Assembly: GCF_000286835.2 (NCBI RefSeq)
Contig: NZ_AJYD02000038.1
Coordinates: 1,532,185-1,596,184 of the forward strand
Direction: 5' to 3'
Origin: Enterovibrio norvegicus FF-33
GTDB taxonomy: Bacteria; Pseudomonadota; Gammaproteobacteria; Enterobacterales; Vibrionaceae
Length of the DNA stretch: 64,000 bases
Part shown: piece after piece, positions 37,569 to 46,587 of the stretch
How the letters are laid out: each line of letters opens with the position of its first letter
How positions within the stretch are numbered: the stretch's first letter is position 1
The notes under the pieces: model-generated
Told to the model about the DNA's origin: nothing
Database searches by the model: none
What the model saw: only the letters and a program-made list of their open reading frames with translations
Made by a program: the position numbers and the translations under genes

Positions 37569-37578
37569 TTGTATACAA
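37569..37578. promoter_or_regulatory. GntR-type operator TTGTATACAA (puuE/hiuH)
   Basis: A perfect 10-bp palindrome of the TnGTnnnACnA-like shape bound by FadR-subfamily GntR proteins. It is 144 bases upstream of the puuE start. Identical or near-identical sites are found before gcl, aceB and xdhA. Confidence 0.7.
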
Positions 37579-37744
37579 TTTACAAGAACAAGTTAACAAA
37601 ATGTTGCCGCCTTCATGTTTTCGACAATTCGATCCTGTCTAGATTAACTGCCATTTTTCACGCTAACCCTTTTAATTACGGTATTTATTCCCAGATTCTC
37701 ACAATTAGCACTGCGTATTTTTTGACCTTTACAAGACTTAACTA

Positions 37745-37754
37745 TTGTGTACAT
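37745..37754. promoter_or_regulatory. Degenerate operator TTGTGTACAT
   Basis: Matches TTGTATACAA at eight of ten positions, 168 bases before the hiuH start. Possibly the second, hiuH-side site of the divergent region. Confidence 0.4.
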
Positions 37755-37912
37755 TTTAGTTATTAGATGTGCACATACGGCAGAATTCATTGCTACTGGG
37801 TAACGTTGATTTAACGGACCAATACAGCAGCAAGCTGTAATCAATCGGGTTGACGTCACTGATGCGATGCCATTGCACAAAGGAACCGTTACTCATGAAG
37901 GACGAAGTGAAG

Positions 37913-38266
37913 ATGGGAAAGCTGACAACACATGTTTTGGATACAAGCAAAGGTAAACCTGGTTCAGAGATAGAAGTCACGCTATTCAGGGTCTCTGGTC
38001 ACAGTCTAGAACATGTCGTCACCACAATGACAAACCTTGATGGAAGAACGGATGAACCGTTACTCGAAGGTACAAACTTCCTAAAGGGAAAGTATCAATT
38101 GCAGTTCAATACCGCCGGTTATTTCCACAAAACAGGCGTCACGTTAAGTGATATTCCTTTTCTTGATGACGTGGTGATACGGTTCGGTATCGACAACCCT
38201 AGCGCTCACTTTCACGTTCCTCTGCTGGTTTCTCCGTACAGCTTTTCGACTTATCGAGGGAGCTGA
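37913..38266 (+). CDS. hiuH: 5-hydroxyisourate hydrolase (transthyretin-like)
   Basis: Hydrolyses 5-hydroxyisourate, the product of PuuD, to OHCU, the substrate of UraD. The transthyretin-related marks are present: LTTHVLDTSKGKPG at the start, the central GRTDEPLL, and the C-terminal tetrapeptide YRGS. No signal peptide is visible if it starts at the ATG at 37913. An ATG six codons upstream (37895) has an equally good ribosome-binding site and cannot be excluded. It leads the rightward transporter genes. Confidence 0.93.
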   Translation: MGKLTTHVLDTSKGKPGSEIEVTLFRVSGHSLEHVVTTMTNLDGRTDEPLLEGTNFLKGKYQLQFNTAGYFHKTGVTLSDIPFLDDVVIRFGIDNPSAHFHVPLLVSPYSFSTYRGS

Positions 38267-38363
38267 AAAAACCGCCCCTCGCAAATACTCACAGGACTAA
38301 ATCGACATAGAAAGCGCGAACAGGTTCTTAGTGAAATTGGACAGAAGTAACAGGATGGAAACG

Positions 38364-39704
38364 ATGGACAAGAATAGCACTGTTGAACAAACATCAGTAA
38401 AGAGTGGCTTTCTGGAGCGGTTCTTCAAACTCAGCCAACACGGCACATCAGTAAAGAACGAGTTTATTGGCGGGATCACCACCTTTGCCACCATGGCATA
38501 TATCATTTTCGTGAACCCTAACATCATGTCAGCGTCTGGCATGGATCCCGGTGCGCTCTTTGTCGCTACCTGCATAGGCGCAGCCATCGGTACGTTGATG
38601 ATGGGACTATTTGCGAACTGGCCTGTTGGTCTTGCGCCAGGAATGGGGTTGAACGCATTTTTTGCTTTCACCGTCGTTGGCGAAATGGGCTATAGCTGGC
38701 AAGTCGCACTCGGTGCCGTGTTTATTTCCGGTGTGATCTTTGTGGGTCTCAGCGTGTCACGTGTCCGTGAATGGGTCATCGAAAGTATTCCCACCAGTTT
38801 ACGTTATGGCATGACAGCGGGGGTCGGCCTATTCCTCGGCATTATCGGGTTAAAAAGCGCAGGCATTGTTGTCGGTAGCTCGGCCACCTTGGTGACACTG
38901 GGAGATTTTACTCAGCCCCCTGCCATTCTTGCCGCCGTGTGCTTCTTCATTATTTCCGTGTTGTCTGTGAAGAAGGTTTTTGGCTCCGTGCTCATCGGCA
39001 TATTCAGCGTGACGCTCATTGGCCTTGGGCTCGGTCTTTTCGAATACAACGGTATCTTTTCCGCACCGCCAAGTATTGCCCCAACATTTATGGCCATGGA
39101 CATCGCAGGCGCGTTCAATGTCGGCATGATCAGTATCATTCTCGCTTTCCTTTTCGTGAACATGTTCGATACCGCGGGTACGCTAATGGGCGTGGCTGAG
39201 CGCGCAAACTTGGTCAACAAAGAAACAGGTAAAATAGATGGGCTACCAAAGGCGCTCAAAGCAGACAGTCTGTCGAGCGTCATCGGCGCTTGCTTTGGTT
39301 GTCCTCCTGTCACCAGTTATGTTGAAAGTGCGGCAGGTGTTTCTGCCGGTGCGCGTACTGGCTTATCGGCGGTTGTGGTTAGCTTGTTGTTTCTGGCCGC
39401 CATTTTCCTCGCGCCGCTGGCAGGAATGATCCCTGCCTACGCCACGGCTGGTGCACTGATTTATGTCGCATTTCTCATGATGAGCAGCATCAAGAACGTC
39501 AACTGGGATGACTTTACCGATTCCGTCCCTGCTGCCGTCACCGCGCTCATGATGCCACTGACTTTTTCAATCTCAAACGGCATCGCATTGGGTTTCATCA
39601 CTTACACCGTACTCAAAGCAGGCACCGGAAAATTCTCAGATATTTCCATCGCCATGTATGCATTGAGCATTCTCTTTGTATTCAAACTTATCATTCTTGG
39701 ATAA
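38364..39704 (+). CDS. NCS2/AzgA-like guanine-hypoxanthine permease
   Basis: An inner-membrane purine:proton symporter with 13-14 helices over 446 residues. The AzgA subclass is shown by VKNEFIGGITTFATMAYIIFVNPNIMS and by the late FVNMFDTAGTLMGVAERA and SSVIGACFGCPPVTSYVESAAGVSAGARTG blocks, as in E. coli GhxP/AdeP. It should bring in hypoxanthine, guanine or adenine. I start at the ATG at 38364 (GGAAACG upstream). It is about 100 bases after hiuH and ends at a strong terminator. Confidence 0.88.
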   Translation: MDKNSTVEQTSVKSGFLERFFKLSQHGTSVKNEFIGGITTFATMAYIIFVNPNIMSASGMDPGALFVATCIGAAIGTLMMGLFANWPVGLAPGMGLNAFFAFTVVGEMGYSWQVALGAVFISGVIFVGLSVSRVREWVIESIPTSLRYGMTAGVGLFLGIIGLKSAGIVVGSSATLVTLGDFTQPPAILAAVCFFIISVLSVKKVFGSVLIGIFSVTLIGLGLGLFEYNGIFSAPPSIAPTFMAMDIAGAFNVGMISIILAFLFVNMFDTAGTLMGVAERANLVNKETGKIDGLPKALKADSLSSVIGACFGCPPVTSYVESAAGVSAGARTGLSAVVVSLLFLAAIFLAPLAGMIPAYATAGALIYVAFLMMSSIKNVNWDDFTDSVPAAVTALMMPLTFSISNGIALGFITYTVLKAGTGKFSDISIAMYALSILFVFKLIILG

Positions 39705-39713
39705 CAAAAACAT

Positions 39714-39740
39714 AGGGACCCGCAGAGGTCCCTTTTTTCT
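39714..39740 (+). terminator. Rho-independent terminator of the AzgA-like permease gene
   Basis: AGGGACC (39714-39720) pairs with GGTCCCT (39727-39733), followed by a T-run. Confidence 0.85.
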
Positions 39741-39837
39741 ATTTTAGGATTGGACAACCTTTCAATCAGCATCAAGGGTAAACGGAATTTCACTATCATC
39801 GCTGTCGAAGGGAACGAGACAGTAAGAGGAAAACACT

Positions 39838-41271
39838 ATGAAATTGCTTTACGAGTTAAATGACAGGCCACCAGCAGGCTCAACATTCTTGCTGGCACTG
39901 CAACACATGCTTGCTTCCATTGGGGGCATTATTGCTGTCCCTCTCATCGTCGGCAGCGCCATCGGATTGCCTGCCGGTGATGTCGTTACACTGATTAACG
40001 CAGCACTATTCGTTTCTGGTGCCTTTACTATTGTTCAATGCCTTGGATTAGGCCCAGTGGGTATTCGGTTACCCGTGGTTATGGGGTCAAGTTTCGCCTT
40101 TTTGGGGATAGCTATCGGGATAGGCAAAGCTGATGGGGTCTCCGGCATAATGGGCGCAGCCCTCGTGGGTGCCTGTCTGGTCATTGTTTCAGCCTTCTTC
40201 ATGGAGCAGATCCGAAAACTGTTTCCTCCCGTTGTCAGTGGCGTTGTGGTTACCTTGATTGGTTTAACGATATTACCCGTCGCCATGAATTGGATTGGTG
40301 ATGCCCCCGCAGGCAGCGATCAATTCGCCACACTGCCGAAGCTATTTCTCGCTGCAATTTCGCTATTGGTTGTCCTTTTAGTGTCGACCTATGCCAAAGG
40401 CGGAGTGGCAGCATCAGCCATCGTGATTGGTTTGGCGGGTGGTTACCTTGTCGCACTCAGTATGGGCATGGTCAATCTCGATCAGCTCCACAATTCAAGC
40501 TGGTTTGCTGCGCCAGAGCCCTTTAAGTTTGGTCTCAGTTTCTCTTGGCCTGCCATCATAGGCATGTGCCTTGCGTACATCGTCGTGATTGCAGAAGCGA
40601 CAGGAGATTTCCTTGCCCTTGCCAGTAACTGTCATCGCACCATTTCCGGTAAAGATCTGAAGCGTGGACTGTTAGGTGATGGTATCGGCAGTGCTGTTGG
40701 CTCTTTATTTGGCGCCATGCCATTGGCATCGTTCAGCCAGAACGTCGGCATTGTGGGCATTACTGGGGTAGCAAGTCGCTTTGTGGTTGGCACCACTGGC
40801 GCATTGCTGATCCTTGCAGGCTTATTCCCTAAATTCGGCGCGTTAGCCGTCTCCGTACCGAAACCTGTATTGGGTGGTGTCGGTTTTGTCATGTTCGGGA
40901 TGATTGCTTACGCGGGTATCCGCATGCTGGTGAAAGCCGCCGATACGCGTCGTAACGCCTTGGTGATTTGCGTATCGCTAGCAGCAGGTTTAGCCGTCAC
41001 CATTAAACCTTCGTTACTCCAGCATTTACATCACGATATTGCGCAGCTTCTGCACTCCGGTATCACCACAGGCACGATTGTCGCCGTGATGTTGAATCTT
41101 GTTTTACCAAAGTCGAAAGAAGATGTGACCGCTGAGCGTGAAGCCGAAGAGGAAGAAATGAACAGCGAACACACTCAGCCATTGAACGAAGACACTGCCG
41201 ATCCAGTGATGGTTCGCGCTACCGCGCCAAAAGACGCGCCGCTCGATGAGGATTCCAAACCGACACCCTAA
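39838..41271 (+). CDS. NCS2 xanthine/urate-type permease
   Basis: A 14-helix nucleobase:cation symporter of the xanthine/uracil branch, different from the AzgA-type neighbour. It shows LALQHMLASIGGIIAVPLIVG at the start and GDGIGSAVGSLFGAMPLASFSQNVGIVGITGVASR, the NAT-motif-type signature in which Gln precedes N-x-G. Xanthine or urate is the likely substrate from the gene context. It carries an unusually acidic 60-residue tail (EREAEEEEMNSEHTQPLNEDTADP) of unknown role. Terminators on both sides make it a single-gene unit. Confidence 0.88.
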   Translation: MKLLYELNDRPPAGSTFLLALQHMLASIGGIIAVPLIVGSAIGLPAGDVVTLINAALFVSGAFTIVQCLGLGPVGIRLPVVMGSSFAFLGIAIGIGKADGVSGIMGAALVGACLVIVSAFFMEQIRKLFPPVVSGVVVTLIGLTILPVAMNWIGDAPAGSDQFATLPKLFLAAISLLVVLLVSTYAKGGVAASAIVIGLAGGYLVALSMGMVNLDQLHNSSWFAAPEPFKFGLSFSWPAIIGMCLAYIVVIAEATGDFLALASNCHRTISGKDLKRGLLGDGIGSAVGSLFGAMPLASFSQNVGIVGITGVASRFVVGTTGALLILAGLFPKFGALAVSVPKPVLGGVGFVMFGMIAYAGIRMLVKAADTRRNALVICVSLAAGLAVTIKPSLLQHLHHDIAQLLHSGITTGTIVAVMLNLVLPKSKEDVTAEREAEEEEMNSEHTQPLNEDTADPVMVRATAPKDAPLDEDSKPTP

Positions 41272-41289
41272 TCCTCACCTAGCACGTTA

Positions 41290-41317
41290 TCGCCCCGTTC
41301 ATTCGGGGCGATTTTCT
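41290..41317 (+). terminator. Rho-independent terminator of the xanthine-type permease gene
   Basis: TCGCCCCG and CGGGGCGA (41290-41311) with a 6-nt loop, then TTTTC. Confidence 0.8.
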
Positions 41318-41370
41318 TCAAAGACTCTGTTTTCAATCACATTGACTTCACCGACAAAGGATCTTCTTAC

Positions 41371-42738
41371 ATGGCGACAATCTGGCTTAAATCTCCCCTC
41401 GCAATTTGGACAGGCACTCACGAAGACGCGTCCGGTGGTGTGGTGATTAAAGGTAATACCATCGTTGAACTGGTCGCGCAGAACGCCCTACCATCCGTCA
41501 ATGTCGATCAGATTGTGGATGCCTCAGAACATGTCGTGTTACCCGGCTTGATCAATGCGCATCACCACTTCTACCAAACCCTGACTCGCGCCTATCCCGA
41601 TGCACTGGACAAAGAGCTGTTTCATTGGCTCAAAGCCTTGTACCCAGTGTGGGCAGGGCTTGATGAAGACATGATGCGTTTAGGCACAGAACTCGCGTCA
41701 GCAGAGCTGTTACTTTCAGGGTGTACAACCGCTTCCGATCACCATTACTTGATACCAGTTGGCCTCGAACACGCCATCGACATGCAAGTTGAAGCCACGC
41801 GAAAACTGGGATTGCGCACCGTGCTTACGCGTGGATCAATGAGCCTTGGTGAAGATCAAGGTGGCCTACCACCAAGGCACACCATTCAAACCGAGCAAGC
41901 CATTATTGATGACAGCCTACGTTTGATCCGCGATTACCATCAACCTGAATTTGGTGGAATGACACACATTGCTCTTGCTCCTTGCTCGCCATTTTCAGTC
42001 ACCACAGAATTGATGAAAGAAACCGCACGCGTTGCCAAACAACACAATGTCATGCTTCACACCCACCTGTGCGAAACCACCGACGAAGAAGCCTTTTGTT
42101 TAGAGAAATTCGGGCTGCGACCTGTCGATTACCTCGAAGATGTCGGCTGGCTTCACAACCGAACATGGCTCGCACACGGTATTCACTTTAATGATGAAGA
42201 GATCAAACGATTGGGTCAGGCTGGTATTGGCATTTGCCATTGCCCGAGTTCAAACATGATGCTGGCTTCAGGTATTTGTCGGAATTTGGAGCTCGAAGCA
42301 GCAGGCGCGTCTGTCGGGTTAGGCGTGGATGGTTCCGCCTCCAATGACGGTTCAAACCTCGTTAATGAACTTCGAATGGCGACCTATATTCAGCGCCTAC
42401 GATACGGGTCCGCCAAGGTTAGTCATCTCGATGCTTTCCGTTGGGCAACCCAAGGCTCTGCAAAAAACATTGGCCGCAGTGACATCGGGACTCTGTCCAA
42501 AGGCATGCTGGCAGACATCGCCATGTTCAAACTCGATGAAATCCAATTCTCCGGCAGTCACGATCCACTTGCCGCTCTCGTGCTGTGTGGCGCACACCGT
42601 GCAGACAAAGTCATGGTGAATGGAGAATGGCGCGTGAAAGACGGAGAACTCGTTGGTGTAGATACACACGAGTTGATGGTGAAGCATCGCGCCGCAGCGC
42701 GGAGATTGGCGGAAAAGGCACAACAGTTAAAACGATGA
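41371..42738 (+). CDS. 8-oxoguanine deaminase (amidohydrolase)
   Basis: Most similar in pattern to the cog0402 enzymes that deaminate 8-oxoguanine to urate. The metal site starts with LPGLINAHHHFYQTLTRAYPDALDKELFHWL, and the other ligands are in LHTHLCET, HGIHFNDEEI and GLGVDGSASNDGSN. NAHHHFYQT..A..A is a known signature of that clade and of the hydroxyatrazine-type relatives. It would add oxidised guanine to the urate pool for PuuD. The length of 455 is right. Guanine deaminase is an alternative but less consistent with the neighbouring urate pathway. Confidence 0.82.
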   Translation: MATIWLKSPLAIWTGTHEDASGGVVIKGNTIVELVAQNALPSVNVDQIVDASEHVVLPGLINAHHHFYQTLTRAYPDALDKELFHWLKALYPVWAGLDEDMMRLGTELASAELLLSGCTTASDHHYLIPVGLEHAIDMQVEATRKLGLRTVLTRGSMSLGEDQGGLPPRHTIQTEQAIIDDSLRLIRDYHQPEFGGMTHIALAPCSPFSVTTELMKETARVAKQHNVMLHTHLCETTDEEAFCLEKFGLRPVDYLEDVGWLHNRTWLAHGIHFNDEEIKRLGQAGIGICHCPSSNMMLASGICRNLELEAAGASVGLGVDGSASNDGSNLVNELRMATYIQRLRYGSAKVSHLDAFRWATQGSAKNIGRSDIGTLSKGMLADIAMFKLDEIQFSGSHDPLAALVLCGAHRADKVMVNGEWRVKDGELVGVDTHELMVKHRAAARRLAEKAQQLKR

Positions 42739-42956
42739 GTGTGGTTTTCTGAGTAGCTTCAAATCACATGATGATTTGATAAACCGCCTTATTCGAATCA
42801 TCTGGTGATTAGAATAAAACGTTAGTCACCTTAAAACGTGGCAATGAAAACACGCTACCACGTGCAGCATTTCACTTGGTAGAACCCCGGCTCTCTGGCA
42901 TCATGCGCCCAAGATCGCCGTGGTCAGTTACGGCACAGTAAGTGTGAAGGTAGTCA

Positions 42957-43745
42957 GTGTTAGAAAACAGCCAACAGTTAAGTAACCGTTACAATGAACA
43001 CGGTTACTTTGTTCTGAGAAATTATTTCGATGAAGCTCAAATTGCTTCACTAAGAAAAGTCATCCTCAAATTCCACGAACTGTGGAAAGACGACAACAGA
43101 AGATTCTATCGAGAAGAAGCATTTAACTCGTCTTTGATTACCGGAAGCGAATATCTGCCCGATGAAGACAGAACCCAACTTTTTGATTTCATCAGCTCGA
43201 AAAAAGTCATGGATGTGGTGGATGCGGTGATACCGCAAAACCCCGCGTTCATGAACACGCAATTGTTCTTCAACCCCGTGAATCCCGAGCAAAAGGATTT
43301 CTGGCATCGTGACTGTCAGTACGACTATGACATTGAAGATCAGATGAGAGTGATACAGGAAACCCAAGTGTTGCATCTTCGTGTGCCATTGTTTGATGAA
43401 CTCGGCATGGAGATTATCCCTGGTACGCACAAGCGCTGGGACAATGAAGAAGAGTACAATGTCCGCCAAGAAGAGAATGGAAAAGTGAGCAATGACCCCA
43501 TCTCTGGCGGCATTAACATTCCGTTAGCAGCCGGTGATCTGTTGGTGTTTTCGGCAGACATGATCCATCGCGGCCTATACGGGTTAGATCGTTTGGCGTG
43601 GGATATCTTGATTTTTGATTCGGCGGCAGATTATATCGACTACATCGATGATGATTGCTTGCCCTCCCTATCTATGCTGAACAATATTGCCGACCCCAGG
43701 CTGTTTATCAATACGATGCAGTTGAAATCGACGGCGTGTGCGTAG
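42957..43745 (+). CDS. Phytanoyl-CoA dioxygenase (PhyH)-family oxygenase
   Basis: A 2-oxoglutarate/Fe(II) oxygenase of 262 residues. The iron site is the HxD of FWHRDCQYDYD and the distal His of ADMIHRGLYG, with Arg nearby for 2-oxoglutarate. PhyH-type enzymes hydroxylate small metabolites (for example ectoine, natural-product intermediates). The start is GTG at 42957 with GAAGG seven bases upstream. It has its own 218-base upstream gap and no TTGTATACAA site, so a link to purine use is not shown. Confidence 0.78.
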   Translation: MLENSQQLSNRYNEHGYFVLRNYFDEAQIASLRKVILKFHELWKDDNRRFYREEAFNSSLITGSEYLPDEDRTQLFDFISSKKVMDVVDAVIPQNPAFMNTQLFFNPVNPEQKDFWHRDCQYDYDIEDQMRVIQETQVLHLRVPLFDELGMEIIPGTHKRWDNEEEYNVRQEENGKVSNDPISGGINIPLAAGDLLVFSADMIHRGLYGLDRLAWDILIFDSAADYIDYIDDDCLPSLSMLNNIADPRLFINTMQLKSTACA

Positions 43746-43939
43746 AAATATCAACAAAGAAAGAATTAGGTTGATGCCATCTCCACCATGGATGCATGGC
43801 ATCGATTCGTTAGGATAAATGATACAGACCTCAATCATTGAGCTTGGTGCCAACTGAGTCGCATGAATCCGCCCTCGCCCTCGTTATCTTTAATCACTGT
43901 GCTCAAATGAGGTAATTTCTGCCCATTGAGGACGACGTA

Positions 43940-44983
43940 ATGAATCGCGATCCCACTCTTATCAGCAACAACACGACACACTATCAAGGAGTGGTAGAAC
44001 GATTTTCATTTGAGGCCGCCTCGTTGAAAAGCAACATTGCAAACGAAGATGCTGAACGCCATATCGTCGTATACCTTCCCCCGTCATACGCCGAGAGTCC
44101 AAAGCGCGAATATCCTATTGTCTACATGCTTCATGGCATGGACAGCCACCCAGAGAGTTGGTTTGACCAAACCGCAACCAATCTGGGCATTAGACACATC
44201 ATGAATAATTTGGGCGAACGCGGAGACATTGAAGACATGATCGTTGTCGCCGTGGATGGCAGATCGTCTATCAAAGGCGCTTGGTATCTCAACTCCCCCA
44301 TTTCTGGCAATTTCTTTGATTATCTGACGCAAGACATGATTAATGAAACTGAAAACCGCTACCGCGTCAAAAAGGGGAAACGAGGCATTTGTGGGCATTC
44401 AATGGGGGGATTTGGCGCACTCTACGCAACAATGCTTCACCCAGAGTTATATCAAGCATGTGCGGCATTAAGTCCAGGTGGAATGATAATGCGCGAGCAT
44501 CGCTACCAACAACATGCTGAGTTTTTCAAAAATCAGGTAGAAGCTTTCACCAAAGGCGAAGAGTGTGAGTGGTTTTTCTATGCCTATCTTGCCATTCTTC
44601 GTGCCATAGCACCGGACAGGAGTAATCCTCCCTCTTACATCATTCGCGACATGGACGCAGCGATGCGAGCACTGGAACAATTTCACCTTTCAGCTATTGC
44701 TAAAAAACGTGCGCCCTTCATCAATAAACAGGGTAAATACACAGCCATTGGCGCACGCGATATAAACGCGCAAGACGAATTACCTATCTATGCCGAGATC
44801 GGCTCAGATGAGGGCGAAGCAGCAGGCGAACCGATTCTAGAAAACTTCCAGAAGATGATCGCAACGTTTGAAGAGTTAGAAATTCCCATCACCCATCATG
44901 TCTTTGAGGGCGGACACATCGACAAAGTTGGAGAACAAATTGATCGAGGGATTCGGTTTATCGACGCTTCGTTTAAACAGTGA
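43940..44983 (+). CDS. Esterase D-type alpha/beta hydrolase
   Basis: A 347-residue esterase of the PF00756-like group. The nucleophile elbow is GICGHSMGGFGALYA, preceded by VYLPPSYAESPKREYPIVYMLHGM, which gives the oxyanion region; His is in GGHIDKVGEQ. There is no signal peptide, so it acts in the cytoplasm. The ATG has GAGGA seven bases upstream. It follows the PhyH-type gene on the same strand by about 195 bases and converges on an EamA transporter gene. Substrate unknown; formylglutathione hydrolase is unlikely given the length. Confidence 0.75.
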   Translation: MNRDPTLISNNTTHYQGVVERFSFEAASLKSNIANEDAERHIVVYLPPSYAESPKREYPIVYMLHGMDSHPESWFDQTATNLGIRHIMNNLGERGDIEDMIVVAVDGRSSIKGAWYLNSPISGNFFDYLTQDMINETENRYRVKKGKRGICGHSMGGFGALYATMLHPELYQACAALSPGGMIMREHRYQQHAEFFKNQVEAFTKGEECEWFFYAYLAILRAIAPDRSNPPSYIIRDMDAAMRALEQFHLSAIAKKRAPFINKQGKYTAIGARDINAQDELPIYAEIGSDEGEAAGEPILENFQKMIATFEELEIPITHHVFEGGHIDKVGEQIDRGIRFIDASFKQ

Positions 44984-45031
44984 AATTGACAAATATATGC
45001 CTATCTGGGGTGTTTGATCCCCTCATCTCCT

Positions 45032-45931
45032 TTAGCCCCGTTGTAACCGCTTGAGTGAGCCGCCAAACACCGTCAGCAACAAGCCGACAATCACCACAAC
45101 AGCACCAAAAACCTGTTGCGCGTTCAAGGTTTCACCCAGCAACACGGCAGCACTGATCATCCCTACCACTGGCACCAACAATGAAAGCGGTGCGACACGC
45201 CACGTTTCATAACGGCCCAGCAAATAACCCCAAATACCATACCCCATTATCGTGGCGACAAAGGCCAGATAGAAGATAGAGAAAACAGACTGGAACCGGA
45301 TATTTTGCAGGCTATATACAATGGCCTCTTTGCCTTCAAAAAACCAAGAAAATACAAGGAAAGGCAATACTGGAATTAAGGCGCTCCATACCACCAACGA
45401 CAAGACAGGAACGTTGTTATTACGCATGATCACTTTGTTTGAAATGTTACCCAAACTCCAACAAAAAGCGCCGGCAAGAGTCAGCAACATCGTGGTAAAC
45501 GACAGGCCGACAGCAACGTCGCTGCTGCCCTCTGTTCCTGCGAGAAAATACATGCCAGTCGAGGCGACAATAATCCCGACGATATGATGCCATTTAAGGC
45601 TCTCGGACAAGAACAACGCACCGAGCAAAATAGTAAAGAACGCCTGCGCTTGAAGCACCAAAGAAGCAATACCCGCAGGCATTCCGCTCTTAATAGCAAA
45701 GAACAAGAACGCAAACTGACCGAAGCTGATGGTTAGCCCGTAACACAACAACCAGCGCAGCGGTACATTTGGCCGTTTAACAAAGAAAATCGCGGGTATC
45801 GCCACCAAGCTAAAACGCAAAGCGCCCAACAGAAACGGCGGTACTTCGCTCACCCCGACTTTAATTACGACGAAGTTGACTCCCCAAACAACAACAACGA
45901 ACAGCGCCAAAAAAAAATCTTTTACGGTCAT
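45032..45931 (-). CDS. EamA-family (DMT) exporter
   Basis: A ten-helix drug/metabolite transporter of 299 residues with two EamA repeats: FVVVVWGVNFVVIKVGVSEVPPFLLGALRF and the later LAGAFCWSLGNISNKVI. It closely follows the pattern of E. coli EamA, an exporter of O-acetylserine and cysteine, but substrates in this superfamily vary. The ATG has AGGAA six bases upstream. It lies at the left edge of the accessory segment. Confidence 0.82.
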   Translation of the reverse strand: MTVKDFFLALFVVVVWGVNFVVIKVGVSEVPPFLLGALRFSLVAIPAIFFVKRPNVPLRWLLCYGLTISFGQFAFLFFAIKSGMPAGIASLVLQAQAFFTILLGALFLSESLKWHHIVGIIVASTGMYFLAGTEGSSDVAVGLSFTTMLLTLAGAFCWSLGNISNKVIMRNNNVPVLSLVVWSALIPVLPFLVFSWFFEGKEAIVYSLQNIRFQSVFSIFYLAFVATIMGYGIWGYLLGRYETWRVAPLSLLVPVVGMISAAVLLGETLNAQQVFGAVVVIVGLLLTVFGGSLKRLQRG

Positions 45932-46174
45932 GCTTTTTCCTGCTGTTAGCCATAGGTTTCGGTGTTTAAAAACCGTTCTTACCCCAAGCGCTAAATTTAT
46001 AGAATAGAGAATTGGCGCGAATCACGTGCCTGAGGTGAAGTAGAGTTGATAGCGTAGAAAAGCACAAGTAAAAGAAAGGCTAACACCCAGTAAACATATT
46101 CAATCCTCGCACCCTTACAGCCGTCTTATAAAAGCGAGTAAAAAAATGAGAATGATCTTTGTTGGTACTAGCGG

Positions 46175-46475
46175 CCGTTTTTCAATCCAGCCTCTGTGAT
46201 GTTCGTAGGATTGTTGTGCATGTTCGTCGTAGCCCCAGAGAAAAGAGCGGCGAACACAGCGTGAAACGCAGTGATAATAAGGGGTGGCGTCGAGACTGAT
46301 GAGAGAGGCTCGGGCTTTTCTCATTGGCAGTAAAGTGGCTATCTATTAAACGACATAGAAACAATATCGTTTAATAGTTAACCGTTCATCGTTGAGCATT
46401 GCCTTTGAGCCTGAAAGCACAAAGCCGTGAAACTGATAAATCTATGCCTTTCTAAATGTGCCTGTCCCACTTATT
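46175..46475 (-). repeat. 300-bp repeat, truncated RAYT copy and flank
   Basis: This segment matches 49357-49657 over about 300 bases at roughly 90% or better by eye, with the same order: the 5' part of the transposase gene, its start, and about 150 bases of upstream flank with the palindromic AAACGA...TCGTTT. The match breaks sharply at CCGTTTTTC on one side and at GCCTGTCCC on the other. Confidence 0.8.
46180..46324 (-). pseudogene. Truncated REP-associated tyrosine transposase (N-terminal fragment)
   Basis: The first 50 or so codons (MRKARASLISLDATPYYHCV, then RCVRRSFL.GYDEHAQQSYEHHRGWIEKR) are nearly identical to the full transposase at 48544-49506. After that the sequence changes to unrelated DNA, so the HUH motif and catalytic Tyr are lost. 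It is an inactive copy and should not make a product. Confidence 0.85.
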
Positions 46476-46500
46476 CCAGCTTCGACGTGCGAAAACACAA

Positions 46501-46531
46501 AAACGGCACTGCTCGCAGTGCCGTTTTTTTA
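46501..46531. terminator. Strong bidirectional terminator
   Basis: AAACGGCACTG (46501-46511) and CAGTGCCGTTT (46516-46526) form an 11-bp stem with CTCG loop, flanked by A-rich and T-rich tracts. On the minus strand it ends the hydrolase gene. Confidence 0.88.
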
Positions 46532-46587
46532 TGGGTGGAGAAAAAGTGAGTTCGCTTTTATGGCATTTTAAGTCGATTTAAAAGCCG

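Larger units (their letters stand above)
37426..37912. promoter_or_regulatory. Divergent control region of the ureide genes
   Basis: Nearly 490 bases separate puuE from hiuH. No gene is seen here. The region holds the perfect dyad at 37569-37578 and a weaker one at 37745-37754, so it can hold promoters in both directions under one regulator. Confidence 0.6.

Noticed and set aside
37426-37912. Possible purine riboswitch in the long leader of the ureide genes
   Set aside because: I could not find the conserved three-way junction (UNUAUAA-type loops) of purine riboswitches; the palindromic DNA sites explain control better.
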